A DNA stretch of 64,000 nucleotides from CAYMYN01 sp964394665. GTDB taxonomy: Bacteria > Planctomycetota > UBA1135 > GCA-002686595. The DNA is taken from positions 50,301 to 114,300 of the forward strand of contig CAYMYN010000011.1 of assembly GCA_964394665.1 (NCBI GenBank). Reading direction: 5' to 3'. The notes below the pieces were generated by a model that saw nothing but the letters and a program-made list of their open reading frames with translations, searched no databases and was not told the origin of the DNA. Below are positions 47,293 through 55,425 of this stretch, piece after piece (position 1 is the stretch's first letter; every line of letters starts with the position of its first letter). The position numbers and the translations under genes were made by a program.

Positions 47293-47718
47293 ATGAGCGA
47301 GCGCAAGATCCGCGTGCTGATCGGCAAGCCCGGTCTCGACGGCCACGACCGGGGAGCCAAGACCGTGGCGAGCGTGCTGCGCGACCACGGCATGGAGGTC
47401 GTCTACACGGGCCTACACCAGACGCCCGAGATGATCGCCGAAGCCGCCGCGCAGGAGGACGTCGACGTGGTCGGGCTCTCGATCCTCTCCGGCGCGCACA
47501 TGGCGCTCTTCCCGCGCGTGCGCGAGGAACTCGAGCGCCGCGGGATGGGGCACGTATTGCTCGTCGGTGGCGGCATCATTCCGCACGAGGACATGCAGAC
47601 CCTCGAGGGCCAGGGCTACGCCAAGCTCTTCGGCCCCGGCACCAACACCGAGGAGATCGCGGCCTGGATCCGCGTCGAGATGGACAAACGCCTGGCCGCC
47701 GAGGGAGGGCGCGCATGA
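47293..47718 (+). CDS. Cobalamin-binding small subunit of acyl-CoA mutase
   Basis: 141 residues with the base-off B12 motif D16-x-H18-x-x-G21 (KPGLDGHDRG), then SILSGAH and LLVGGGIIP of the Rossmann-like B12 fold. Partner of the large subunit 12 bp upstream, reconstituting one holoenzyme. Its TGA stop overlaps the next gene's ATG. Confidence 0.94.
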   Translation: MSERKIRVLIGKPGLDGHDRGAKTVASVLRDHGMEVVYTGLHQTPEMIAEAAAQEDVDVVGLSILSGAHMALFPRVREELERRGMGHVLLVGGGIIPHEDMQTLEGQGYAKLFGPGTNTEEIAAWIRVEMDKRLAAEGGRA

Positions 47719-47999
47719 CCGGCAGCAACGATCGCGACATCCTCAACATCGAGGAGGCCGCAGCCCTGCTCGGCGTCAGCATCAAGACCTTCAACAAGGT
47801 CCTGCACGCCGAGGACATGCCCGCACGCAAGATCGGCCGCGAGTGGAAGTTCTCGCGTCAGGCCCTGATCGAGTGGGTCGGCGCGGGCCGCAGCCGGGAC
47901 TTCTATCGCGAGGGGGCGAACGACGCCGAGGAGGGCGGCGCGCGCCCCGCCGAGCGCCGCGCCCGCCGCACCGAGGGCTGGGGCATCGAGCTCGACTGA
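47715..47999 (+). CDS. Small excisionase/MerR-type helix-turn-helix protein
   Basis: 94 residues. NIEEAAALLGVSIKTFNKVL followed by MPARKIGREWKFSR is the HTH-plus-wing of the excisionase/MerR DNA-binding superfamily; the tail is acidic then Arg-rich. The ATG overlaps the B12-binding subunit's stop (ATGA). There is no phage or integrase gene nearby, so a prophage role is unlikely; I infer an operon regulator, perhaps sensing the B12 state, without direct evidence. Confidence 0.78.
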   Translation: MTGSNDRDILNIEEAAALLGVSIKTFNKVLHAEDMPARKIGREWKFSRQALIEWVGAGRSRDFYREGANDAEEGGARPAERRARRTEGWGIELD

Positions 48000-48060
48000 T
48001 CTGCCACGCCTCCGATCCCATACGACTTCGCCCCGAACGAGCGCGCCGATCCGCCCCGCC

Positions 48061-49266
48061 ATGAGCACCACGACCCACACCGAGTCCTACTCCCTGCCGG
48101 AGATCCGCCACGCCTTCGACCTGACCGAGGATCAGGTTCTGATCCGCGACATGGTGCGCGACTTCGCCCAGAACGTCGTCGGGCCCAAGGCGCACGAAAT
48201 CGACGAGGAGCATCGCTTCCCGCTCGACACTTGGAAGCAGATGGTCGAGCTGGGCCTGACCGCGATCCCGTTCCCCGAGGAGCTGGGCGGCGCGAACTCG
48301 GGCACCCTGGCCTACATCCTGGCGGTCGAGGAGCTGGCGCGCGTGTGCGGCTCGACTTCGCTGACCCTCGCGGCGCACGTGAGCCTGGGTACCTACCCGA
48401 TCTACCGCTGGGGCTCGGACCGCATGCGCGAGGAGTACGTCCCGCGCCTGGTCGCGGGCGAGTTCATGGGCGCCTACGGCCTGACCGAGCCGAACGCGGG
48501 CTCCGACTCGGGCGGCACGCAGACCACGGCCGTGCTGGAGGGCGACACCTGGGTGCTGAACGGCCGCAAGTGCTTCATCACCAACGCCAACCACGCCGGC
48601 ACCTTCATCGTGACCGCCGTGACCGACAGGAGCCTGGGGCCCAAGGGCATCAGCGCCTTCATCCTGACCAAGGACACGCCCGGGCTGCTGCTCGAGGAGG
48701 GCGAGGAGAAGCTCGGCATGCGCGGCTCGGACTGGGCGAGCCTCGTCTTCCAGGACGCGCGCATCCCGCGCGACTCGATGCTCGGGCCCGAGGGCGAAGG
48801 CTTCAAGACCTTCATGAAGACCCTCGACGGCGGCCGCATCTCGATCGGCGCGTTGGCCCTGGGTCTGGCCCAGGGGGCCTACGACCAGTCGCTGCGCTAC
48901 GCGGACGAACGCAAGACCTTCGGCAAGCACCTGCACGAGCACCAGGCGATCTCGTTCAAGCTCTCCGACATGGCGACCGAGATCGAGGCCGCACGCCACC
49001 TCGTCTACCACGCCGCGCGCCTCAAGGACGCCGGCCTGCCCTACGGCAAGCAGGCCGCGATGGCCAAGCTCTACTCCTCCGAGGTCGCCATGCGCGCAAC
49101 CTACCAGGCGATCCAGATCTTCGGCGGCTACGGCTTCAGCCGCGAGTACCCGGTCGAGCGCATGTGGCGCGACGCCAAGCTGTGCACGATCGGCGAGGGC
49201 ACGAGCGAGATCCAGCGACTCGTGATCTACCGCCACATCCTGCGCGAGCTGAAGGGCCTGGCCTGA
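48061..49266 (+). CDS. Acyl-CoA dehydrogenase
   Basis: 401 residues. YGLTEPNAGSDSGG, FITNANHAG and IQIFGGYGFSREYPVERM are family blocks; the catalytic Glu would be in LCTIGEGTSEIQR. Different from the earlier dehydrogenase in this operon, so a second substrate length or branching is likely. It follows the HTH gene by 61 bp. Confidence 0.92.
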   Translation: MSTTTHTESYSLPEIRHAFDLTEDQVLIRDMVRDFAQNVVGPKAHEIDEEHRFPLDTWKQMVELGLTAIPFPEELGGANSGTLAYILAVEELARVCGSTSLTLAAHVSLGTYPIYRWGSDRMREEYVPRLVAGEFMGAYGLTEPNAGSDSGGTQTTAVLEGDTWVLNGRKCFITNANHAGTFIVTAVTDRSLGPKGISAFILTKDTPGLLLEEGEEKLGMRGSDWASLVFQDARIPRDSMLGPEGEGFKTFMKTLDGGRISIGALALGLAQGAYDQSLRYADERKTFGKHLHEHQAISFKLSDMATEIEAARHLVYHAARLKDAGLPYGKQAAMAKLYSSEVAMRATYQAIQIFGGYGFSREYPVERMWRDAKLCTIGEGTSEIQRLVIYRHILRELKGLA

Positions 49267-49297
49267 TCCGCCCGTGCGGCGCCGCGCGCCGCGAGCC

Positions 49298-50197
49298 ATG
49301 CAGCACCACCCCGCGAGCCGCGAGCCGATCCCCTGGGAGCCGCGCAGCGTGGCCCTGGGCGACTGGCGCATCACGGCCCTCTCGGACGGCTTCCTACGCC
49401 TGGACGGCGGCTCGATGTGGGGCGTCGTGCCGGCCGCTCTGTGGCGCGCCCTGACCCCGCCGGCGCAGGACAACACGATCCTGCTCGCCCTGCGGCCCTT
49501 CCTGCTCGAGCGCGGGGATCTACGCGTCGTCGTCGAGCCCGGCGTGGGCGATCGCTGGGACCCCAAGCTGCGCGCGATCTATGGCCTGGTGCGCGACGAC
49601 ACCCTCGAACGTTCCCTGGCCAGGCTGGGCCTCGCGCCCGCGGACGTGACCCACGTCGTGGCCTCGCACTGCCACTGGGACCACGTCGGCGCGCAGGTCG
49701 TCGAGCGCGACGGCCGCCTCGCGCCGCTCTTCCCGAACGCGCGCCACTTCGCGCCGGCCGTCGAGGTCCGGATGGCGAAGCACGCCGACCACGTGCGCCG
49801 CGCCTCGTACCGCGCCGAGGACGTGACGCCGATCGAGGCCGCGGGCCTGCTCGAGACCTACTCCGGCGAGCGCGAGCTGCTCCCGGGACTCACGGCCCAC
49901 GAACTCGGCGGGCACTCCGACGGGTCCTCGGTGATCACCCTGCGGGACGGCGAGCGGACGGCGATCTTCTGGGGCGACGTCGTGCCCACGACCCATCACG
50001 TGCAGCCGCCCTACATCATGGCATACGACATCGACGTGGTGCGCTCCTTCGAGGTGCGCTCTGCCTGGATCGAGCGCGCGGCCCAGGGCGGTTGGCTGGG
50101 CCTGTTCTATCACGACGTCGACTTCCCCTTCGCGCGTCTGGTGCGCGCCGGCAAGCGCTACGCCGTCGAGATCGTCGAGGGTGCGGCGCGGGCCTGA
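49298..50197 (+). CDS. MBL-fold metallo-hydrolase
   Basis: 299 residues. The metal motif SHCHWDHVG (H124, H126, D128, H129) and GGHSDG, FWGDVVPTTHH are the zinc ligands of the glyoxalase II/lactonase group. ATG at 49298 removes an Arg-rich leader. In an acyl-CoA operon a thioester or lactone hydrolase is plausible, but no substrate is indicated. Confidence 0.85.
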   Translation: MQHHPASREPIPWEPRSVALGDWRITALSDGFLRLDGGSMWGVVPAALWRALTPPAQDNTILLALRPFLLERGDLRVVVEPGVGDRWDPKLRAIYGLVRDDTLERSLARLGLAPADVTHVVASHCHWDHVGAQVVERDGRLAPLFPNARHFAPAVEVRMAKHADHVRRASYRAEDVTPIEAAGLLETYSGERELLPGLTAHELGGHSDGSSVITLRDGERTAIFWGDVVPTTHHVQPPYIMAYDIDVVRSFEVRSAWIERAAQGGWLGLFYHDVDFPFARLVRAGKRYAVEIVEGAARA

Positions 50198-50206
50198 GCC
50201 GATCCC

Positions 50207-50968
50207 ATGCGCATCGTCTCCCTCTGCCCCAGCCTGACCGAGCTCGTCTTCGACCTGGGCCTGGGCGAGGAGCTGGTCGGAATCACGCGTTACTGCGTGC
50301 ACCCCGCCGAGGCCCTGACGCGCATCGAGACGGTGGGGGGCACCAAGGACCCCGACGTCGAGCGTATCGTGGCCCTCGCGCCGGACGTCGTGCTGATGAA
50401 CGCCGAGGAGAACCGGCGCGAGGACCACGAGGCCCTGCTCGAAGCCGGCGTCCACGTGCAGGCGAGCCTGCCCAAGGACGTCGCGGACACCGCGCGCATG
50501 GTGCGCGACATCGGCGCCGAGCTCGAGCGCGTCGAGCAAGCCGAGCGCATCGCCCTCGACATCGAGCGCCGCGCGGCCCGCGTGCGCGCCGCCGCCCGAG
50601 TTCGCCGTCCGATCTCGTTCGCCTACCTGATCTGGCGCAAGCCCTGGATGAGCGTCAACCGCGACACCTTCGCCCACGCCCTGCTCGAGCTCGCCGGCGG
50701 CCGCAACGTCTTCGGCGAGCGCACCGAACGCTACCCCGAGATCACGCCCGACGAGCTCGCGCGCCTCGCGCCCGACCTCGTGCTGCTCTCGACCGAGCCC
50801 TTCGCCTTCGAGCGCCAGCACATCGACGAGTTGGCGCGCCTCACGGGCCTCCCCACGGCGCGCTTCCTCATCGCCGACGGCGAGTACCTCTCCTGGCACG
50901 GCAGCCGCACCCCGGACGGCATCGACTACGCCGAGTCGCTGCTGACACGCCCCGCGGGCTCCGCCTGA
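50207..50968 (+). CDS. BtuF-like metal/cobalamin-binding protein without signal peptide
   Basis: 253 residues of the helical-backbone metal receptor superfamily (PF01497, binding protein of B12 and Fe-siderophore ABC importers): IVSLCPSLTELVFDLG, GGTKDPDVERIVALAPDVV, and SVNRDTFAHALLELAGG. No signal peptide or lipobox is present, so it should be cytoplasmic. Last gene of the B12-mutase operon, 9 bp after the MBL gene. A role in cobalamin handling is inferred. Confidence 0.82.
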   Translation: MRIVSLCPSLTELVFDLGLGEELVGITRYCVHPAEALTRIETVGGTKDPDVERIVALAPDVVLMNAEENRREDHEALLEAGVHVQASLPKDVADTARMVRDIGAELERVEQAERIALDIERRAARVRAAARVRRPISFAYLIWRKPWMSVNRDTFAHALLELAGGRNVFGERTERYPEITPDELARLAPDLVLLSTEPFAFERQHIDELARLTGLPTARFLIADGEYLSWHGSRTPDGIDYAESLLTRPAGSA

Positions 50969-50998
50969 GGACGGAGTCCGCGGGTACCGAGTCCGGGT

Positions 50999-52735
50999 TC
51001 AGCGCGCGCGGACCTCGAGCACCAGGCCGCCCTCGCGCGAGCCTCCGTCGCCGATCCGATGCAGCTCGCCGTCGGCCAGGAAGCGCCGTCCCGCGAAGAG
51101 CGTGCGGAAGCGCGGGGTGTCGATGCTCTCGAGGAAGCTCGTGCCCAGGGCGACGCTGAGCTCCCCGTCGAGCACGTGCGCGAAGACGTCGAGCTCCACG
51201 CGCGGCGGGCCGCCGCTGGCGCTCGGCTGGGCCTTGGCCACGACGAGCAGGCCGTCGAAGAGGGCGTCGATGGTGGGCCCGGCCCCCGCGGCGCCCTGGG
51301 CGATCTGTGTGTCGTACCCGAAGACGCCGGTCGCCTCGGTGCCCACCAAGGCCGCGGTCTCTTGTCCGGTGGCGACGGGCAAGCCGAGGGTCGCGACCGT
51401 CTCGCCGCTTCCCGAACGGCGCAGCACGATCTCGAGCATCACGTTGCGCGGGGAGGGGACGGGCAGGACGAGCTCGGCGGGCGCGTCGGCGGCGCGCACG
51501 AGCAGGAGCTGGGAATCGAGGTACTCGTCGTGGGACTCGATCGCACCCGTGAGGAACAGCTCGGGGATGTCGACCTCGACCTTCCCGCCGATGTGCGCAC
51601 GGAGCAGGTCGCTGTGGAACCTCCCGCCCACCAGGCCGCGCGGTCGGGGGTGGGAGGCGCCGAGCAGGCCGTAGGTTCGCGCGACGGGCGGCGCGAGGGC
51701 GTAGCGGTCGAGGAGCGCCGCGCGGCCGTTCCCGAAGGTGCCCAGGGGGCTCGAGGTCGGCAGGGCTCCGCCCTCGATCCGCAGGACCACGAACTGGCGC
51801 CGGGTCTGGGCGCCGACCACGAGGTCGCTCGAGAGCACCAGCGCGCCCTCGGGCGCGAGGTGCGCGTTGACGACGTAGGCCCGCCGCTCGAGGGCGAGGT
51901 GCGTGAACGCGCCGGGCAGGGGGACCTGCAGCGAGCTCGAGTCGAGGGTCACGAGCCCCGAGCGGCCGATGCGGCGCAGCTCGGGCGAGCCGCGCAGGGA
52001 GCCGTCCTGCACGACGCAGGCCAGGTTCAGGCCGCCCGTCGGCGCGGGCGCGGCCGAGATCGAGAGGCGCAGCCCGACCGACGCGATGCCCGGCCGCGGG
52101 TGGGACGCGACCATCGCCTGGGCGACCTCGGTCTCGTAGTCGAGCACGGTCCACAGGGCGCGCGAGAGGTTCAGCGACTCGGGCAAGCCGCTCGAGAGCT
52201 CGAGGGACAGGGAACGCAGCGCACCGCGCGCGCGCGCGGCCTCGAGCTGCGCCTCGAGCGTCGTCTGTCCCGCTCCGCCCGCACCCGGCTCGACCTCGGA
52301 CTCGAAGACCTCGACGCGCAGCCGCACGCTGGCGTTCAGGTGTCGGTCGAGGGCGGCGACGAGCTCCGCGGCCCGGCGCTGGGTGGCCTCGGGCGCCAGG
52401 AGCCACAACCGGCCGTCCACACCCAGGCTCCAATCGCAACCCTGGCAGTGCAGCTCCTCGCCCAGCAGGTCGACCACGAGCTGGGCGCTGCGCTCGGGCA
52501 CGGGTCGGGGCTTCGTCCCAGACTGCTCCCGTAGCCCGGCCAACACCTGCGTCGCCATCGACTGGAAGGGATCGAGGACGGGCAGGAGCAGCTCGTCGAC
52601 ACCCGGTGCCGGGGGCCGCTCGAGCGACGTGAGCTCGTAGCCGCGCAGCACGAGCGGCTGCGCGTCGGACTCGCCATCACGGACGGTGTTGGGTGAAACG
52701 AGTGCGGCGAGAGCGAGGGCGAGCGCGAGGTGCAT
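50999..52735 (-). CDS. Exported protein with a secretin-like N-terminal domain
   Basis: 578 residues, signal peptide (LALALALAALVSP). Residues about 85-150 (VVDLLGEELHCQGCD, RLWLLAPEATQRRAAELVAALD) resemble the small N1-like rings of secretins, ending in VRLRVEVFE, but I see no secretin pore signature. The rest is beta-rich. Third gene of the second sigma/anti-sigma operon, ATGA-overlapping the anti-sigma gene. Function unknown. Confidence 0.6.
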   Translation of the reverse strand: MHLALALALAALVSPNTVRDGESDAQPLVLRGYELTSLERPPAPGVDELLLPVLDPFQSMATQVLAGLREQSGTKPRPVPERSAQLVVDLLGEELHCQGCDWSLGVDGRLWLLAPEATQRRAAELVAALDRHLNASVRLRVEVFESEVEPGAGGAGQTTLEAQLEAARARGALRSLSLELSSGLPESLNLSRALWTVLDYETEVAQAMVASHPRPGIASVGLRLSISAAPAPTGGLNLACVVQDGSLRGSPELRRIGRSGLVTLDSSSLQVPLPGAFTHLALERRAYVVNAHLAPEGALVLSSDLVVGAQTRRQFVVLRIEGGALPTSSPLGTFGNGRAALLDRYALAPPVARTYGLLGASHPRPRGLVGGRFHSDLLRAHIGGKVEVDIPELFLTGAIESHDEYLDSQLLLVRAADAPAELVLPVPSPRNVMLEIVLRRSGSGETVATLGLPVATGQETAALVGTEATGVFGYDTQIAQGAAGAGPTIDALFDGLLVVAKAQPSASGGPPRVELDVFAHVLDGELSVALGTSFLESIDTPRFRTLFAGRRFLADGELHRIGDGGSREGGLVLEVRAR

Positions 52736-54597
52736 CACGGTTCGGATCTCCGGGCAAGGGTGGGAGGCGGGAGCAGGGGTTCGAGGGCGCGCGCCAGCCG
52801 CAGCAGGGCGGCCGATGCGTCCCGTTCGTGGGCGCGCCGACGCAGGGCGTCGAGCACGGCGCGGCGTGCGGCGGTCGGCATGCGGGGCCCGAGCTCGTCC
52901 AGCCAGGCCTGGACCGCGGCCTCGCCGAGCAGGGCGTGGATCCCGGCCAGACACGCGGCTGCGAGGTGGCGTTCGCTGCGCGTGCAGCGCGCGAGACGAT
53001 CGATCAGGAGCGGCGCCGCGCCCTCGAGCCCGCTGCCGCCCAGGGCGAACAGGGCGGCGAGGGCCGACTCGGGGGCCAGGTCGCGCGCGCCGAGCAAGAC
53101 GCCGAGGGCGGGCAGGGCCGCCGCCGAAGGCTGCGAGGCCAGGGCCTCGAGCAGCGCTTCGATGGCATCGTGCTCGCGAGCCTCGACGAGCGCCCGCGCG
53201 CCGGACGCCAGGGCTAGCGGTTGGCGCGTCGTGATCTCCGCCGCGAGGTGCTCGAGCTCCGCCGCGCCGAGATCGCCGCGCGCGGCCAGCAGCGCGACCC
53301 GCGCCGGCGCGCGCGGATCGTCGATCCAAGCCAGGGCCGGTGCCGCAAGCTGTGGGCGCCGCTCGGAGAGCTCGAGCAAACGCGGCAGGGCGCGCGCGCC
53401 GGCGAGGCGCGCGGCGGCCAGCGGCACGAAGGCGCCGACGTCGTTCTGCGCGAGGGCCGACAACGCGGCCTCCGCGCCGACGGGGCTCGCCAGCGCCTCG
53501 AGGGCCAGTCCCGTGGGCACCAAGCCCTGGTCCCCGGCCGCGAGCAGCGCGCGCGCGCCGGCGGGGCCGAGGCGCGCGAGGTCGCGGACCAGGGCTTCGC
53601 GCTCCCGCTCCCCGCCCGCCGCCGTTTCCGCGCGCAGTCCCGCCAAGAGCTGCTCCGCGGCCCGTTCGGGCTCGAGGGCGAGCAGCGCCGCGCGCGCCAG
53701 CGGACCCTGCTCGGGGTGCAGCGCGAGGTGCGCCAGGCGCCGCGGTCCCTCGCCGCCGTTCTCGGCCAGGGCGCGGGCCGCGGCGAGCGGGTCGGCGCCC
53801 GACCCGAGGGCCCGCTCGAGGCGCCGCAGGGTCAACGCGTCCGCCCGCGGTCCGACGAAGCGCGCCGCCGCGCCGGCGAGGGCGGGATCGGGGTGCGTGA
53901 GCCAGCTCGCCGCCAGGCGCTCGACGGGCCAGCCCTCGGCCGCCAGCGCCTGGGCGAGCGGCGCCAGGGAACGGTCGAACTCCGCTCGCCAGGCCGGCGG
54001 CGCGCCGACGAGGGCCGGGTCGCCGGCGGCGATCAGCGCGCGCCGCAGCAGGGTCCGCGCGGCGAGCTCGCGCGCCGGATCTCCGGGGCGCGCGCGGTCC
54101 GGGAGGGATGGCGAGCCGTCGAGGCCGCGTGCCGGCTCCGAGTCCGGCGGCCCGCTCGCCGCGAGCACATGGGCATCGGGAAGGGCTTCGATCCGCTCCG
54201 GGGCCGCGGGGGGCGCTTCGAGCTGGGCGAGGGGTTCGGAGTCGCGCGCGTCCGGAAGCAGCGCGCGCAGGGCGAGGCTCGCCGCGAGGGTCAGCCCGGC
54301 GGCGGTGAGCCACACCAGCGGGCGGCGGGCCGTCGCCCGCGGGTGGATGCTCCGCGCCGCGGGAGAAGGCCCGAGGCGCGCCATCACGCGTCCCACCGAG
54401 CCCTCGATGTCGAGCCGCGCGGAGGGCGGTTCGGGCGACGCGTCGAGCAGCTCCTCGAGCCGCGCCAGCACCCGCGCCCGCGCCGCGCAGCGCGGACACT
54501 CCGCCAGGTGCGCGTCGAGCTCCAGGGCGGCGCCCAGCTCCAAGCGACCATCCGCGCGCAGCTCGAGGCGGCGCCGTGCGCTGCGGCAGGGGATCAT
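52735..54597 (-). CDS. Anti-sigma factor fused to a HEAT-like repeat domain
   Basis: 620 residues. HLAECPRC at the N-terminus is the H-x3-C-x2-C zinc motif of anti-sigma factors; a membrane helix at about 93-112 (PLVWLTAAGLTLAASLALRA) follows. The remaining 450 residues are Ala/Leu-rich helical repeats (PERLAASWLTHPDPALAGAA and many similar), like HEAT repeats, on the outer side. ATG at 54597 overlaps the sigma gene stop. Repeat-based binding of an external signal is inferred. Confidence 0.78.
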   Translation of the reverse strand: MIPCRSARRRLELRADGRLELGAALELDAHLAECPRCAARARVLARLEELLDASPEPPSARLDIEGSVGRVMARLGPSPAARSIHPRATARRPLVWLTAAGLTLAASLALRALLPDARDSEPLAQLEAPPAAPERIEALPDAHVLAASGPPDSEPARGLDGSPSLPDRARPGDPARELAARTLLRRALIAAGDPALVGAPPAWRAEFDRSLAPLAQALAAEGWPVERLAASWLTHPDPALAGAAARFVGPRADALTLRRLERALGSGADPLAAARALAENGGEGPRRLAHLALHPEQGPLARAALLALEPERAAEQLLAGLRAETAAGGEREREALVRDLARLGPAGARALLAAGDQGLVPTGLALEALASPVGAEAALSALAQNDVGAFVPLAAARLAGARALPRLLELSERRPQLAAPALAWIDDPRAPARVALLAARGDLGAAELEHLAAEITTRQPLALASGARALVEAREHDAIEALLEALASQPSAAALPALGVLLGARDLAPESALAALFALGGSGLEGAAPLLIDRLARCTRSERHLAAACLAGIHALLGEAAVQAWLDELGPRMPTAARRAVLDALRRRAHERDASAALLRLARALEPLLPPPTLARRSEP

Positions 54598-55214
54598 CGG
54601 CCGCCCTCCCCGAGCCACGGGCCCAGGCGGCGCAGCAGCAGGCGCCGCGCCTTGGAGACCAGCGTGCGCGCGGACTTCGGCGTGACGCCCAGCGCCGGGC
54701 CGACGAGCTCGTAGTCGAGCTCCTCGAGCACGCGCAGGGTGAAGGCGTCGCGTTGGCGTTCGGGCAGGGCGTCGAGGGCGGCGTCGAGCCGCGCGCGCAG
54801 CTCACGCGCGTCCAGTTCGCCCGCCCCCTCGACACGCGCGGCTCCGTCCGCGCCCGCGCCCAGATCCTCGGGGTAGGGCACGGTCGCCGGCCGGCGCCCG
54901 CGGGCGCGGCGTTGGTCGCGGGCGAGGTGCACGGCGATGCGCAGCAGCCAGGCGCCGAAGCCCGCGGGGTCGCGCAGGTGCTCGAGGGAGCGGTGGGCGC
55001 GCACGAAGGTCTCCTGCGCCAGGTCCTCGGCGTCCTCGGCGTTCCCGACCAGGCGGAAGAGCACGCCGTGGATGCGCCGGAAGTGGCCGCGCACCAGGAG
55101 CTCGAAGGCCCCCCGGTCCCCACCCCGGGCCCGCGTGACGAGGGGCTCCTCGTCGGGGAAGGCGAGCTCGTGGCGGGCGCGGGGCCGCATGCGCAACTCG
55201 GGATCGGGGGCCAT
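54594..55214 (-). CDS. ECF-family RNA polymerase sigma factor
   Basis: 206 residues from ATG 55214 (55190 also possible). FELLVRGHFRRIHGVLFRLV and AEDLAQETFVRAHRSL are region 2; RDAFTLRVLEELDYELVGPALGV with TPKSARTLVSKARRLL is region 4. First gene of a three-gene operon with its anti-sigma factor and an exported protein, 4-bp overlaps throughout. Confidence 0.92.
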   Translation of the reverse strand: MAPDPELRMRPRARHELAFPDEEPLVTRARGGDRGAFELLVRGHFRRIHGVLFRLVGNAEDAEDLAQETFVRAHRSLEHLRDPAGFGAWLLRIAVHLARDQRRARGRRPATVPYPEDLGAGADGAARVEGAGELDARELRARLDAALDALPERQRDAFTLRVLEELDYELVGPALGVTPKSARTLVSKARRLLLRRLGPWLGEGGR

Positions 55215-55360
55215 GGGAAGGGCGGGGCGCCCCCGGGCTAGCCCGGGGGGCCGACGGGGTTTCGAGACGTCCACGCGCCGCGCCTGTCCCCGCTGGAGTC
55301 CCGAATTCCGCGCCGAGCGCGGCGCGGGCCGGGTCCCTGCCCGCCCGGAGTGGCCACGGA

Positions 55361-55366
55361 TAGACT
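55361..55366 (+). promoter_or_regulatory. Putative -10 box of the SGNH hydrolase gene
   Basis: TAGACT in GGATAGACTC, identical to the -10 of the tRNA-Ala gene, 60 bases before the ATG at 55426. It lies in the 211-bp divergent gap whose other side serves the sigma/anti-sigma operon; no clear promoter was found for that side. Confidence 0.35.
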
Positions 55367-55425
55367 CGGTGCCCGGGGGTGCCCGGGATCCGCGGGCGGG
55401 TCGGCGGCGGCTCCCGCGCCCTTCC

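Noticed and set aside
47715..47999. Excisionase-like gene as a prophage or integrative-element remnant
   Set aside because: No integrase, attachment repeat, phage gene or composition change nearby; it is embedded with overlap in a metabolic operon.
50969..50998. GAGTCCG direct repeat between the convergent operons as a terminator
   Set aside because: The copies are direct, not inverted, so no hairpin forms.
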